From positions 496,001 to 560,000 of the forward strand of contig NZ_SCOU01000001.1 in the NCBI RefSeq assembly GCF_005502435.1: a stretch of 64,000 bases of DNA, in the 5' to 3' direction. The translations under genes were made by a program, and so were the position numbers. Source of the stretch: Methylobacillus flagellatus. Lineage in GTDB: Bacteria > Pseudomonadota > Gammaproteobacteria > Burkholderiales > Methylophilaceae. The notes beneath the pieces were generated by a model, which saw only the letters and a list, made by a program, of their open reading frames with translations, ran no database searches and had not been told where the DNA came from. This document shows positions 49,097 to 57,198 of the stretch, one piece after another (position 1 is the stretch's first letter; each line of letters starts with the position of its first letter).

Positions 49097-49627
49097 ATGG
49101 ACCCGCTTTCCTCACTCGACAGCATCGCAGAACTCATCCGCAGAAAAGCGGTGACAGAAACCACGGCCAAAGGCCAGGTTTTAGGTGCTGATAAATCCAC
49201 CCACACGCAAGCCCAGCGGGCACCGGCACAGAAGCCTACACCTGAAGCGCTCAAGCAAAGAATCGTCGGTCTGATCAGCGCGATCGATCAAGACGATGCG
49301 CGCAAAAAGCACAAAGTCGTCAGGCTGTTTGTGGAGAACGTGCTGACCTGGCAGTTTGGTGAAGAGCTCAGGAACGATCCGAGCTTTTCATCGCTGGTGG
49401 AAGAAGTTGGTATTGCGATGGAGGGCGAAGCTGCATTGGTCGATGAGCTGATGCGGATCGGAGAAAAAAGTAGGTTCAGATCGGGTCGCGACTACTACAA
49501 ATCAACCCCTAATTTAAGTTGTCCGCCAAACGTGGGTAAGATCAGACTGACCCCATTTATTCCCACAAAGCAAGTCTCCCCTGCGCTTGATAGTTGGATT
49601 AAGGAGCGCCGCCTATTAACAAGATAA
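49097..49627 (+). CDS. Hypothetical protein, tail possibly non-native
   Basis: I do not recognise this 176-residue product. Residues 1-128 look like a real, mostly helical, charged protein with an RRK segment near 15 and a helical core (KQRIVGLISAID to MEGEAALVDELMRIGE). From about residue 129 the composition changes (Asn, Pro, Thr, Cys, many basic residues). The DNA contains a GGGGTCAG-type motif (on the minus strand, about 49547-49556) found in intergenic repeats elsewhere. The original gene may have been cut and fused to foreign sequence. Its end overlaps the next minus-strand gene by 29 bases. No clear ribosome site precedes the ATG. Confidence 0.55.
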   Translation: MDPLSSLDSIAELIRRKAVTETTAKGQVLGADKSTHTQAQRAPAQKPTPEALKQRIVGLISAIDQDDARKKHKVVRLFVENVLTWQFGEELRNDPSFSSLVEEVGIAMEGEAALVDELMRIGEKSRFRSGRDYYKSTPNLSCPPNVGKIRLTPFIPTKQVSPALDSWIKERRLLTR

Positions 49628-49901
49628 ATTTCCTGTAAGCTTCCGGGTCATGTTCAAGCAGAGCATCAAGAAGATTTTCGGCTAACAGCTGACGGTGAAA
49701 AATTCCGGGAATGCCGTGGCCAGTAATCTTGTATTCAAAACCGACACTAATTTTTGAATCAACAACCTCTACTTCTTCTTCGCCATAGCTTGATATGCCA
49801 ACGCCATTGTTAGGAAAGCAATAAAAGTATGTTTTTCCTCCATGCCAATATATTCCATAGACATTTAAAAACTGACCTAACGTTTTATCCAGTAGCTTCA
49901 T
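49599..49901 (-). CDS. Hypothetical 100-residue protein, lower GC
   Basis: The product is small, acidic and without signal or membrane segment. It has a beta-rich N-terminal half with several aromatics (YGIYWHGGKTYFYCFP) and a helical C-terminal end (LLAENLLDALLEHDPEAYRKFI). CCTCCT on the plus strand at 49906-49911 gives an AGGAGG site four bases from the ATG, so translation is credible. The base composition is poorer in GC than the flanking genes, hinting at transfer. The shape is like small immunity proteins of toxin systems, but no toxin gene is adjacent; that idea is speculative. Confidence 0.65.
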   Translation of the reverse strand: MKLLDKTLGQFLNVYGIYWHGGKTYFYCFPNNGVGISSYGEEEVEVVDSKISVGFEYKITGHGIPGIFHRQLLAENLLDALLEHDPEAYRKFILLIGGAP

Positions 49902-50171
49902 AAAACCTCCTCTAACGAACTGTGCGGCCAGGCTGTGACAATAACGGAGTCAGACACCATAAAAATATAACCTAATCAACATCATGTACGAAAAAGTCGT
50001 GTCTTATCTCATTTAAGGGTCAGATTATCAAAACCATTTTTAATGGGTCCACTGAACCTTAGCAAGATCAAACACCATATCCTATTCATTAACAGAAAGT
50101 TATCCACACCAACTGCCCTACTTGACCTTACATCAGCACATGCTTTGATGCCAAGGCCTGCCACACCTTCA

Positions 50172-52055
50172 TCACCAATATATTCCGGTGCCCAGACTCA
50201 AAACATGCCCGTCAACTGCGCCAGTACTGCCTTCATAACTGAGCCGCAGATCCACCAGCGTGGACCATGCCCAGCGCACATCACTGCGCACTATCAGTAG
50301 CTCCTGCACACCCCGTTCCAGCCCCTGACGCAATTCTATGTTGCCTTTCCAACTCACACGCTCGAAAAACCGATAGATGGCATCGGCTGAAGCTCTGGCG
50401 AACAGGGTACCTTGATCGTAGCGGTCCGCCTGGATGCCTCCTCCCAGATAAGCTGCGACAAAGCTACGGGTGGATAGCTGTCGCCCCATCCCTGCATCCG
50501 CTTGAGCGCGTGCGACCAGGCAATCCAGACAGCCTACCTTGCCCTGCTCGGCACCGAACCTGACCTTCCAGGCAACACCATCGTCTTTGGGCAAGCCGGA
50601 GATGCCGGGATTGGCTGACTCCACACTGACGATATCCAGCTTGTGCAGCCTGAACTGCCCTTCACGCACCGTCAACTGGGTGTCGCCCATAGTCAGGGCT
50701 GCATTCCTGACATGACTGCCGTCGCCATCCAGCGCATCGTAATAGGCTGGCCGGATGCGGATACTGAGGGCGTCTCCTGCTTCACTGGCATGCATGATGC
50801 CCACCTGTGCCCAGCTCGGTGGGCGACCAATATCCGGGGAAGTGACAGGGTGTGGCACTTCTGATTGCGCAAGTGGCGGCAAGGCAAACCGCATGGCAAG
50901 CGCCTTGATGTAATCCGGATGCTGGCTCTGGCCAGCTTGTGGGGCTTCGTTGGCGAACTGGTGATAATCCACCATGCTATCGATGAGCTGATATCGGGCT
51001 TGCAAGGGCAAAGCGTTAAAAGCCTCCGTTTGAGTATCCATCCCCTCCAGCACCATACGCTTCATGATGTGGCGCTGCTCTGGCGTGAGGCTCTGGAAGC
51101 GGGAATAGAAGCGCGCCTGCCGGGACGGGAAATAACGCACCTGCTTCAGGAGTGGCGCGCCTGCATAGCGTGCGGTGCCGATCTGCTGTGTGAGTGATTG
51201 TGGGATGGTATACGGGCGCGCTGGTGGGATGATCTCTAGGCCAGGCAAGAGCTGCAGGATCTCGGCCATGCGATAGGCACAGTTCTGGCGGAAGAAGTAA
51301 TAGTTGTATCGCTGGCCCATCAGTTCCCAAGCATGGGCTGTCACGAAGGCCACATCGCGGGCGGGCAGATCGAGCTCGAAATCCCAAAGATCGCGATGTT
51401 CGTTCTCGCCGTAAGTGTTCTCATGAACATAGAAATCCACTTCGCTGAAGCCGGCTTCATATCCACCGAGGACAGCCTTGGCGATGTACACCGCTGGATT
51501 GTCTCCACGGGTGTCGATCGCGCCGTAGTTGAGGGTCTTGTTCTGCAGTTGTGTGCTGCTGCCTGTTGTCGGGCCATTGAATTTGATCAAGGTGTGGCCA
51601 TAGTAAGAAGCAGGATTGCCAAGATAGCCGGTAGCAAGCACCACACTAATCGAGTTGACCGGGTACTCAGTGCGCCAGCGTTGCAAGGCAGGGCAATGCG
51701 CAGCCAAATCAAAATCACTGTGTTGTTTTAATTGTTGCTCTAACCAGGCCACCCGTGCAGGAAAGCGGCAGCGCACGTGCTGGTCTGAGGTGACCTCTTC
51801 AGAAGCCATCGCCGCCAGTGTGGCAGCAAGTTCTGCCCTTGCATCGGTGTCGCCCTGTGCTGACAAAAAGAAGTCACCGGCGTGGATGGCACTGCGCATC
51901 GCGCCAGGCATAGCCACCGGTCGTTCATAGTGCAGCAGCCGGAGCCAGACAGGTTCAGCCGACAACCGCGACTGGATTTCGATATCAACGGGGTCGGCAT
52001 GAGCAGAAACGACCACACCAAAAAAGATCATGGCAAAAAGGAGGCGTAGGGGCAT
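50172..52055 (-). CDS. DUF4105 (Lnb N-terminal domain-like) periplasmic protein
   Basis: The 627-residue protein, counted from ATG 52055, starts with a signal peptide (cut after AHA, about residue 19). ATG 52097 is rejected because it lies inside a terminator stem. The DUF4105 domain (about residues 95-310) has YYGHTLIKF near 151 and RQNCAYRMAEILQLLPG near 255. This His-then-NC order resembles permuted papain-like (NlpC/P60, LRAT) folds, suggesting a peptidase or acyl-transfer role; that is inference. The C-terminal 300 residues look beta-rich, like an outer-membrane or surface domain. The DUF3015 gene lies upstream on the same strand. Confidence 0.82.
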   Translation of the reverse strand: MPLRLLFAMIFFGVVVSAHADPVDIEIQSRLSAEPVWLRLLHYERPVAMPGAMRSAIHAGDFFLSAQGDTDARAELAATLAAMASEEVTSDQHVRCRFPARVAWLEQQLKQHSDFDLAAHCPALQRWRTEYPVNSISVVLATGYLGNPASYYGHTLIKFNGPTTGSSTQLQNKTLNYGAIDTRGDNPAVYIAKAVLGGYEAGFSEVDFYVHENTYGENEHRDLWDFELDLPARDVAFVTAHAWELMGQRYNYYFFRQNCAYRMAEILQLLPGLEIIPPARPYTIPQSLTQQIGTARYAGAPLLKQVRYFPSRQARFYSRFQSLTPEQRHIMKRMVLEGMDTQTEAFNALPLQARYQLIDSMVDYHQFANEAPQAGQSQHPDYIKALAMRFALPPLAQSEVPHPVTSPDIGRPPSWAQVGIMHASEAGDALSIRIRPAYYDALDGDGSHVRNAALTMGDTQLTVREGQFRLHKLDIVSVESANPGISGLPKDDGVAWKVRFGAEQGKVGCLDCLVARAQADAGMGRQLSTRSFVAAYLGGGIQADRYDQGTLFARASADAIYRFFERVSWKGNIELRQGLERGVQELLIVRSDVRWAWSTLVDLRLSYEGSTGAVDGHVLSLGTGIYW

Positions 52056-52085
52056 GAGCGGCTTCGAGCAAGTCAGTGAACATAA

Positions 52086-52110
52086 AAAAGCAGGCATGAC
52101 GCCTGCTTTT
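52086..52110 (-). terminator. Terminator between DUF3015 and DUF4105 genes
   Basis: AAAAGCAGGC and GCCTGCTTTT (52086-52095 and 52101-52110 on the plus strand) form a ten-base stem with a five-base loop. On the minus strand a T-run follows, so it ends the DUF3015 transcript before the DUF4105 gene. Confidence 0.82.
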
Positions 52111-52129
52111 CTTGATACAGCGCTAAAAA

Positions 52130-52633
52130 TCAGACGCTGCAGTGCGTAGCCGCCGCTTTATTGATCACGTTATAGAAATCAGCAGATTTCTCCAGATGGG
52201 TTTTGCCTTGGTAGTCCACGTTGGACAAGGCGGCGCCCATCTCGCCACGTACAGCCTGGATGGCGCTCGACTGCTGAGCTTCACCACACTCCACCAGATT
52301 AAGCGCCGTCTTGAGGTGCATACCATCGCCAGCGGCTGATTCTTCGACCAGTTGGGTGTAGGTATCGCGGATGAACAGTGCCGTTTTGATGTTCTTGCCG
52401 GAGCAAGTCTCAGGTGACGCGGTTGCCGAGGTGATGGCAGTGGACCCCAGATCCCAGATTACGTTGGAGGTAACGGCAGCCCAGCCGGTATTGGAGAACA
52501 GTGCAGCACCGATACCGCAGTCCGAATATGGGTTGGGGCCGGAGCCTGCTGGTTTGCTGGAATCTGCCTGCACATTCACAGACATGCCAAGAATGGCGGC
52601 GATTGCAAGTGTATTGAAAGTACGGAGTGCCAT
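52130..52633 (-). CDS. DUF3015 family secreted protein
   Basis: The 167-residue protein has a signal peptide (cut after VQA, about residue 23) and DUF3015 features: PYSDCGIGAALF near residue 36, a second conserved Cys in SPETCSG and a Cys at HCSV at the end. Family function is unknown. ATG 52633 is chosen because AAGGA precedes it. The gene sits just upstream of the DUF4105 gene, separated by a terminator that would leave it as the more abundant product. Confidence 0.85.
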   Translation of the reverse strand: MALRTFNTLAIAAILGMSVNVQADSSKPAGSGPNPYSDCGIGAALFSNTGWAAVTSNVIWDLGSTAITSATASPETCSGKNIKTALFIRDTYTQLVEESAAGDGMHLKTALNLVECGEAQQSSAIQAVRGEMGAALSNVDYQGKTHLEKSADFYNVINKAAATHCSV

Positions 52634-52890
52634 GAGTGATTCCTTAAAATTTGATGAGTAGCGCAAGCCGAATGGGTATGCAAAGGCCAAAACTGATAGC
52701 CGTAACCATCGTATCTGCTTTGCATTTTTTGCGACTACACCTCTTAAGGGGTATAGCTTTGATATTACTTTCAGAGATTGCAGGAAAATAATGAAAATTA
52801 AGGGAATTTACTTTGAACACAAACTAATTATGGCAACCTTTTGGAACAAAGACTTAAGCTAGTAACGAAGCTGACCAACTTGAAAATCGC
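52634..52890. other. AT-rich intergenic region between crcB and DUF3015 genes
   Basis: This 257-base stretch is richer in A and T than its surroundings. It should hold the DUF3015 promoter. On the plus strand a 23-codon frame (52791-52862) starts with ATG six bases after AGGA, but nothing else supports it. No RNA motif was recognised. Confidence 0.4.
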
Positions 52891-53274
52891 CTAATTCCTA
52901 AGCATCTGCACAGTCCACAAACCCAGGGCTGTCATCAGTAAAGAACCTAGTAAATGTCCCAGAATATGGGCCGCCGCCCATCCATACTCTTGGCGCGAGA
53001 ACAGCCCAATCGCTTCAGCAGAGAACGTGGAGAAGGTGGTAAGACCGCCTAGAAAACCAGTGGTGATCAACAGACGTGCTTCCAGAGAAATGGCGGGGTT
53101 CAACGCAAACAAGCCCAGGGCGAGGCCGATCAGGTAAGCCCCCGTCAGGTTGGCGATCAGCGTACCCAGTGGCAAGCCGGGCAGCAGATGGTTCAGGCTG
53201 TGGCTCAGCAGCCAGCGCAGCCAGGCGCCACAGGCGGCGCCTAGGCCAACTGCGGCAAATCCACTCAGGTTCAT
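52891..53274 (-). CDS. crcB: Fluoride ion channel CrcB
   Basis: The 127-residue membrane protein has four hydrophobic segments and the Fluc signature GFLGGLTTFSTFS (about residues 73-85) with the Phe and Thr residues of the fluoride path. CrcB dimers export fluoride passively. GGAG lies seven bases before the ATG. I looked for a fluoride riboswitch in the 190-base leader and did not find its consensus. Two near-identical 17-base copies lie in that leader. Confidence 0.94.
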   Translation of the reverse strand: MNLSGFAAVGLGAACGAWLRWLLSHSLNHLLPGLPLGTLIANLTGAYLIGLALGLFALNPAISLEARLLITTGFLGGLTTFSTFSAEAIGLFSRQEYGWAAAHILGHLLGSLLMTALGLWTVQMLRN

Positions 53275-53284
53275 GCGTGCTCCT

Positions 53285-53321
53285 TCGTTGTCCTCAAGCC
53301 AAGTTTGTTGTCTTCAAGCCA
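53285..53321. repeat. Direct repeat in the crcB leader
   Basis: Units 53285-53301 and 53305-53321 match at 15 of 17 bases (core TTGTC(C/T)TCAAGCCA), with a 20-base period. They lie just upstream of the crcB ribosome site. Confidence 0.6.
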
Positions 53322-53466
53322 GGCTCACCAGCGATACAACCACGCCCGGCCTGCCTTGATTCGTCATGCGCTCGTCAGTATCATGAGGCCAGCCAAAAGA
53401 TTCCCACACTTTAGTGTGTATCCTAGAGAATCCGCAGCCGTCCTCCTCATTATAAAGACTTAAGCC

Positions 53467-54921
53467 TTGCGTATCCTATTTGTGAGTTCTGAAGCCTATC
53501 CGCTGATCAAAACCGGCGGTCTGGCCGATGTCAGCGGCTCTTTGCCTGCCGCACTGCAACAACGTGGCGTCGATGTACGCATTTTGATCCCCGGTTACCC
53601 TGCCGTGCTGGAAAAGCTGCAGAACAGCCGTCCCGTCGCCACTTTGCAGCATCTGCCACTGATAGGAACGGCCGAGCTGATCCTAGGCGACATGCCGGAT
53701 ACCGGCGTGCCGGTGCTGGCGATCCAGTGTCCTGGCCTTTACCAGCGCACTGGCGGGCCGTATATCGACGCGGGTGGTCGTGACTGGGAAGACAATCCGC
53801 TACGCTTCGGCATTTTATCGCGCATCGCCGCCCTGCTTGGCAGCCCGGACACTCCGCTGCAAGACTGGCAACCGGATATCGTGCATTGCAATGACTGGCA
53901 GACCGGTCTGGTGCCTGCCTACATGCGTTTCATGCGCAAACCCTGCGCAAAGTCACTGATCAGTTTGCATAACATGGCGTTCCAGGGCTGTTACCCACCC
54001 AGCTGGGTGGAACGCCTGGGCCTGCCGGGTGAAAGCTATCAGATGGAAGGCTTGGAATATCACCAGCAGATGTCCTTCCTCAAGGCGGGCATCTTCTATG
54101 CTGATGGGATTAGCACGGTGAGCCCCAGCTATGCACGCGAGATCCAGACCGAGACCTTCGGTTTTGGCATGCAAGGCCTGCTAGCGAAACGCAGCCATGA
54201 CATACGCGGCATCCTGAACGGCATAGAAACCGAGGAATGGAACCCGGCCAATGACCCGCATCTGGTCAACCCCTATGACGCCGACCACCTGGCCGCCAAG
54301 AAAACCGTCAAGAAAGCACTGCAGGCAGCCCAAGGCTTGCAGCAGGATGCGCAAGCCCCTCTGCTGGGCGTGGTCAGCCGCCTGACCTACCAGAAGGGGC
54401 TGGACGTCTTCCTCAGCATCGCCGCGCCGCTGGTGGAACAAGGCTGTCAGATCGTGGTGCTGGGTGGTGGTGATGCCGGCATGGAAGCCGGGTTCCGCGA
54501 GCTGGCCATGCGCTATCCGCAACGTGTCAGCGTGACCATAGGCTACAACGAACCCCTGTCGCACCAGATCATGGCCGGAGCGGATATGTTCGTCATGCCG
54601 TCACGCTTCGAACCCTGCGGCCTGAACCAGATGTATGGCCTGCGTTACGGCACGCCCCCCATCGTGACGCGTACTGGCGGCTTGGCAGACTCGGTGATCG
54701 ACAGCAATGACACGACATTGGCCAACAACACGGCCAGCGGCTTCGTGATCGAGCATGCCGATGCAGGTCAGCTGCATGACGCCATCAACCGTGCTTGCGC
54801 TTACTACGCCGACAGCAAGACGTGGCGCAAGATACAGCGCAACGGCATGCGGCTTGATCTGGGCTGGGACCACAGCGCACAGGCTTATCTGGATCTATAT
54901 GCCCATTTGCTGCGTGACTGA
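53467..54921 (+). CDS. glgA: Glycogen synthase (ADP-glucose)
   Basis: GlgA elongates alpha-1,4 glucan from ADP-glucose. The 484-residue GT5 enzyme has the N-terminal motif KTGGLADVSGSLP (about residues 15-27), HCNDWQTGLVP near 140 and the C-terminal RFEPCGLNQMYGLRYGT and TGGLADSV motifs with the catalytic Glu. The frame begins with TTG at 53467; no ATG is near and the residues after TTG match the family start. It lies 24 kb from glgB-glgC, so the synthetic genes are split. A hairpin terminator follows at 55012. Confidence 0.95.
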   Translation: MRILFVSSEAYPLIKTGGLADVSGSLPAALQQRGVDVRILIPGYPAVLEKLQNSRPVATLQHLPLIGTAELILGDMPDTGVPVLAIQCPGLYQRTGGPYIDAGGRDWEDNPLRFGILSRIAALLGSPDTPLQDWQPDIVHCNDWQTGLVPAYMRFMRKPCAKSLISLHNMAFQGCYPPSWVERLGLPGESYQMEGLEYHQQMSFLKAGIFYADGISTVSPSYAREIQTETFGFGMQGLLAKRSHDIRGILNGIETEEWNPANDPHLVNPYDADHLAAKKTVKKALQAAQGLQQDAQAPLLGVVSRLTYQKGLDVFLSIAAPLVEQGCQIVVLGGGDAGMEAGFRELAMRYPQRVSVTIGYNEPLSHQIMAGADMFVMPSRFEPCGLNQMYGLRYGTPPIVTRTGGLADSVIDSNDTTLANNTASGFVIEHADAGQLHDAINRACAYYADSKTWRKIQRNGMRLDLGWDHSAQAYLDLYAHLLRD

Positions 54922-55011
54922 AACGGACTGAGTATCACCAGTGCGTGCTTTGCCCCGTCCAAGTTTTGGTGGGATGCAAGCTAGGGCCACGATCCAAGGC
55001 GTGCAGGCAAC

Positions 55012-55048
55012 AAAAAACCCGCAAGGCGCACTGCGCTGTGGGTTTTTC
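55012..55048 (+). terminator. Intrinsic terminator after glgA
   Basis: AAAAACCCGCA (55013-55023) pairs with TGTGGGTTTTT (55037-55047, one G-U), and an inner GCGC/GCGC stem extends it. T-run at 55043-55047. Confidence 0.78.
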
Positions 55049-55107
55049 CTTTTGGGGCTATTCGCTTTTTGGGGTTTTCACTTTTTTGTCACGGTTTCGT
55101 CACACTT

Positions 55108-55219
55108 GAAAGCTAAAGTGCGTTCATCGCTTGGCATAGAAGATGCTTATCTAACAGTGAGCTTTCTCCAAAGCTGTATTTCTCCTCCCCTCGGGTGCGT
55201 CTACCGCACCCCTTTTTTT
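55108..55219 (+). ncRNA. Candidate small RNA between glgA and orn
   Basis: A second, independent intrinsic terminator (GGGTGCG 55193-55199 with CGCACCC 55205-55211, then seven T) lies 145 bases past the glgA terminator, with no gene in between. Upstream, GAAAGCT (55108-55114) can pair with AGCTTTC (55160-55166). A pyrimidine stretch TCTCCTCCCC (55181-55190) just before the terminator could pair with Shine-Dalgarno sites. A possible -35 TTGTCA is at 55086-55091, with a poor -10. I do not recognise a known family. Confidence 0.4.
55193..55219 (+). terminator. Orphan intrinsic terminator
   Basis: Seven-base GC-rich stem, five-base loop and a run of seven T. On the plus strand no annotated gene ends here, which is the main support for the candidate small RNA. 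Confidence 0.85.
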
Positions 55220-55256
55220 AGCCTTACGTCATGCCCGAAAACGAGTGGCTACAGCT

Positions 55257-55799
55257 TTAATCAAGCTTGATAAAATGCTCGCGGTAATACTTAAGCTCTT
55301 CAATTGATTCATAAATATCAGCCAGCGCCTCATGCTTGCTGGCCTTTTTGAAGCCAGCATAGATCTGCGGTTTCCAGCGTCTGGCCAGCTCCTTGAACAC
55401 GCTCACATCCAGATTACGGTAATGGAAATATGCCTCCAGATCGGGCATGTAGCGTGCCATGAAACGTCGGTCTTGGCAGATGGAGTTGCCACACATAGGC
55501 GACTTGCCGGCAGGCACCCAGGGCTTGAGGAAGGCGATCATCTGCTCGGTGGCCGCCGCCTCATTCAGTGTGGAGGCTTTGACCTTGTCGATCAGGCCGG
55601 AACGGCCATGTGTGCCTTTGTTCCAGGCATCCATGCCATCCAGCACGGCATCACTTTGGTGCACCACCAGCACCGGGGATTCGGCAAGTACATTGAGCTG
55701 CGGGTCAGTGACCACCACGGCCAGCTCCAGAATGCGGTCACTATCTGGCAGCAAACCACTCATTTCCATATCCAGCCAGATGAGATTGTCCTGTGACAT
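55257..55799 (-). CDS. orn: Oligoribonuclease
   Basis: Orn degrades two- to five-base RNAs and pGpG, the breakdown product of cyclic di-GMP. The DEDD exonuclease motifs are visible: WLDMEMSGL (first Asp-x-Glu, residues 8-16), a middle Asp and [10 protein letters not shown], and the late HEALADI motif with the catalytic His and Asp. ATG 55799 is preferred (GGAA upstream at proper spacing, 180 residues, as in E. coli) over ATGs at 55811 and 55802. Confidence 0.96.
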   Translation of the reverse strand: MSQDNLIWLDMEMSGLLPDSDRILELAVVVTDPQLNVLAESPVLVVHQSDAVLDGMDAWNKGTHGRSGLIDKVKASTLNEAAATEQMIAFLKPWVPAGKSPMCGNSICQDRRFMARYMPDLEAYFHYRNLDVSVFKELARRWKPQIYAGFKKASKHEALADIYESIEELKYYREHFIKLD

Positions 55800-55901
55800 C
55801 ATGATTTCCATTAAAATGCGATGAGGATGGGACGCCCGGTGAACCTTACGCCGAGCGCTGCTTCATAATGACAATAGTTTAACCGATAAAGTATAAAAAC
55901 C

Positions 55902-57149
55902 ATGGCATCCACCCTGACCACCGTCTTCATCGCCCTGCTCGTTCTGACCACGCTGACCCGCGTATGGCTGGGCCAGCGGCACATCCGCCACATCCAGTCA
56001 CACCGCGACCAAGTGCCTGCTGCCTTTGCTGACAGCATCAGTCTGGAGGCCCATCAAAAGGCTGCTGATTACTCTTCTGCCAAGACCAGCCTAGTCATCA
56101 GCGAAGCGGCTGCACAGGCACTACTGTTGGCCCTGTTCACGATTGGTGGCGGCCTGCAATGGCTGGATGAAAGCTGGCGCAGCGTGCTGGCCGAACCCGA
56201 GATGCTACGCGGCGCACTGGTGATCGTCTCCGCACTGGTGATCAGCAGCCTGGTGGATCTGCCTTTCGATTATTACCGTTCATTTGTGGTGGATGCACGT
56301 TTCGGCTTCAACAAGATGACGCCGTCGATGTTCTTCTCCGACCTGCTCAAACATAGCCTGGTGGGCGTACTGCTTGGCGCACCGATCCTGGGCGCAGCCT
56401 TGTGGCTGATGCAAGGGGCTGGCGATTACTGGTGGCTGTACCTGTGGGTGGTATGGAGCGTATTCAACCTGCTGATGCTGGCCATCTACCCCACCTTCAT
56501 CGCGCCGCTGTTCAACAAATTCTCGCCATTGACTGATAATTCACTCAAAGCGCGTATCGAAAGCTTGCTCACCAAGTGTGGCTTCAAGTCGCAAGGGTTG
56601 TTCGTGATGGACGGTTCTGCACGCAGCAGCCACGGCAATGCCTACTTCACCGGTTTCGGTGCCAGCAAGCGTGTGGTGTTCTTCGACACTCTACTGGAGC
56701 GTCTGGATACTGACGAGATCGAAGCGGTGCTGGCGCATGAGCTGGGTCACTTCCGTCATCGCCACGTGATCAAGCGTATCGCCATGATGTTCTTTGTGAG
56801 TTTCGTTGGCCTGGCCTTGCTGGGCTGGCTCAAGCAACAGGACTGGTTCTACACTGGCCTGGGCGTGGCGCAAAGTAGCGACCACATGGCCCTGTTGCTG
56901 TTCCTGCTGGTCAGCCCGGTGTTTCTGTTCCTGCTGCGCCCGCTGATGGCAAGCTACTCACGCAAGAACGAGTTCGAAGCTGACGCTTACGCGGCAAAGC
57001 ACGCAGATGCCGGGCATCTGATCCGCGCGCTGGTCAAGCTGTACCGTGACAACGCGTCCACACTCACGCCAGATCCGCTGCATTCCAACTTCTACGACTC
57101 GCATCCGCCAGCCAGCCTGCGTATCGCGAAATTGTTGAAGAAGGCCTGA
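55902..57149 (+). CDS. M48 family (Ste24-type) membrane metalloprotease
   Basis: The 415-residue protein resembles CAAX-prenyl protease Ste24 more than HtpX: long N-terminal membrane region with several segments, the zinc motif HELGHFRHRH (about residues 281-290) and a late NEFEADAYAAKHAD segment with the third zinc ligand. Bacterial members have no prenylated substrates and probably degrade membrane proteins. It is divergent from orn and leads a five-gene plus-strand run (protease, cytochrome c, rsgA, HDAC-like, queD). Confidence 0.92.
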   Translation: MASTLTTVFIALLVLTTLTRVWLGQRHIRHIQSHRDQVPAAFADSISLEAHQKAADYSSAKTSLVISEAAAQALLLALFTIGGGLQWLDESWRSVLAEPEMLRGALVIVSALVISSLVDLPFDYYRSFVVDARFGFNKMTPSMFFSDLLKHSLVGVLLGAPILGAALWLMQGAGDYWWLYLWVVWSVFNLLMLAIYPTFIAPLFNKFSPLTDNSLKARIESLLTKCGFKSQGLFVMDGSARSSHGNAYFTGFGASKRVVFFDTLLERLDTDEIEAVLAHELGHFRHRHVIKRIAMMFFVSFVGLALLGWLKQQDWFYTGLGVAQSSDHMALLLFLLVSPVFLFLLRPLMASYSRKNEFEADAYAAKHADAGHLIRALVKLYRDNASTLTPDPLHSNFYDSHPPASLRIAKLLKKA

Positions 57150-57198
57150 CAGCGAACGCGCGGCCCAACCGACAGCCACACTGAACAGGAGCTCCACC

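Noticed and set aside
50043-50300. 85-codon plus-strand frame near the end of the DUF4105 gene
   Set aside because: Its second half is antisense to the DUF4105 coding sequence, and it has no ribosome site or known family.
48939-50300. Attachment site pair for an integrated element at tRNA-Asn
   Set aside because: No second copy of the tRNA 3' end (the T-arm and acceptor sequence) was found downstream and no integrase gene is present.
53275-53466. Fluoride riboswitch before crcB
   Set aside because: The conserved motif could not be found on the minus strand in this leader; only a short direct repeat is present.
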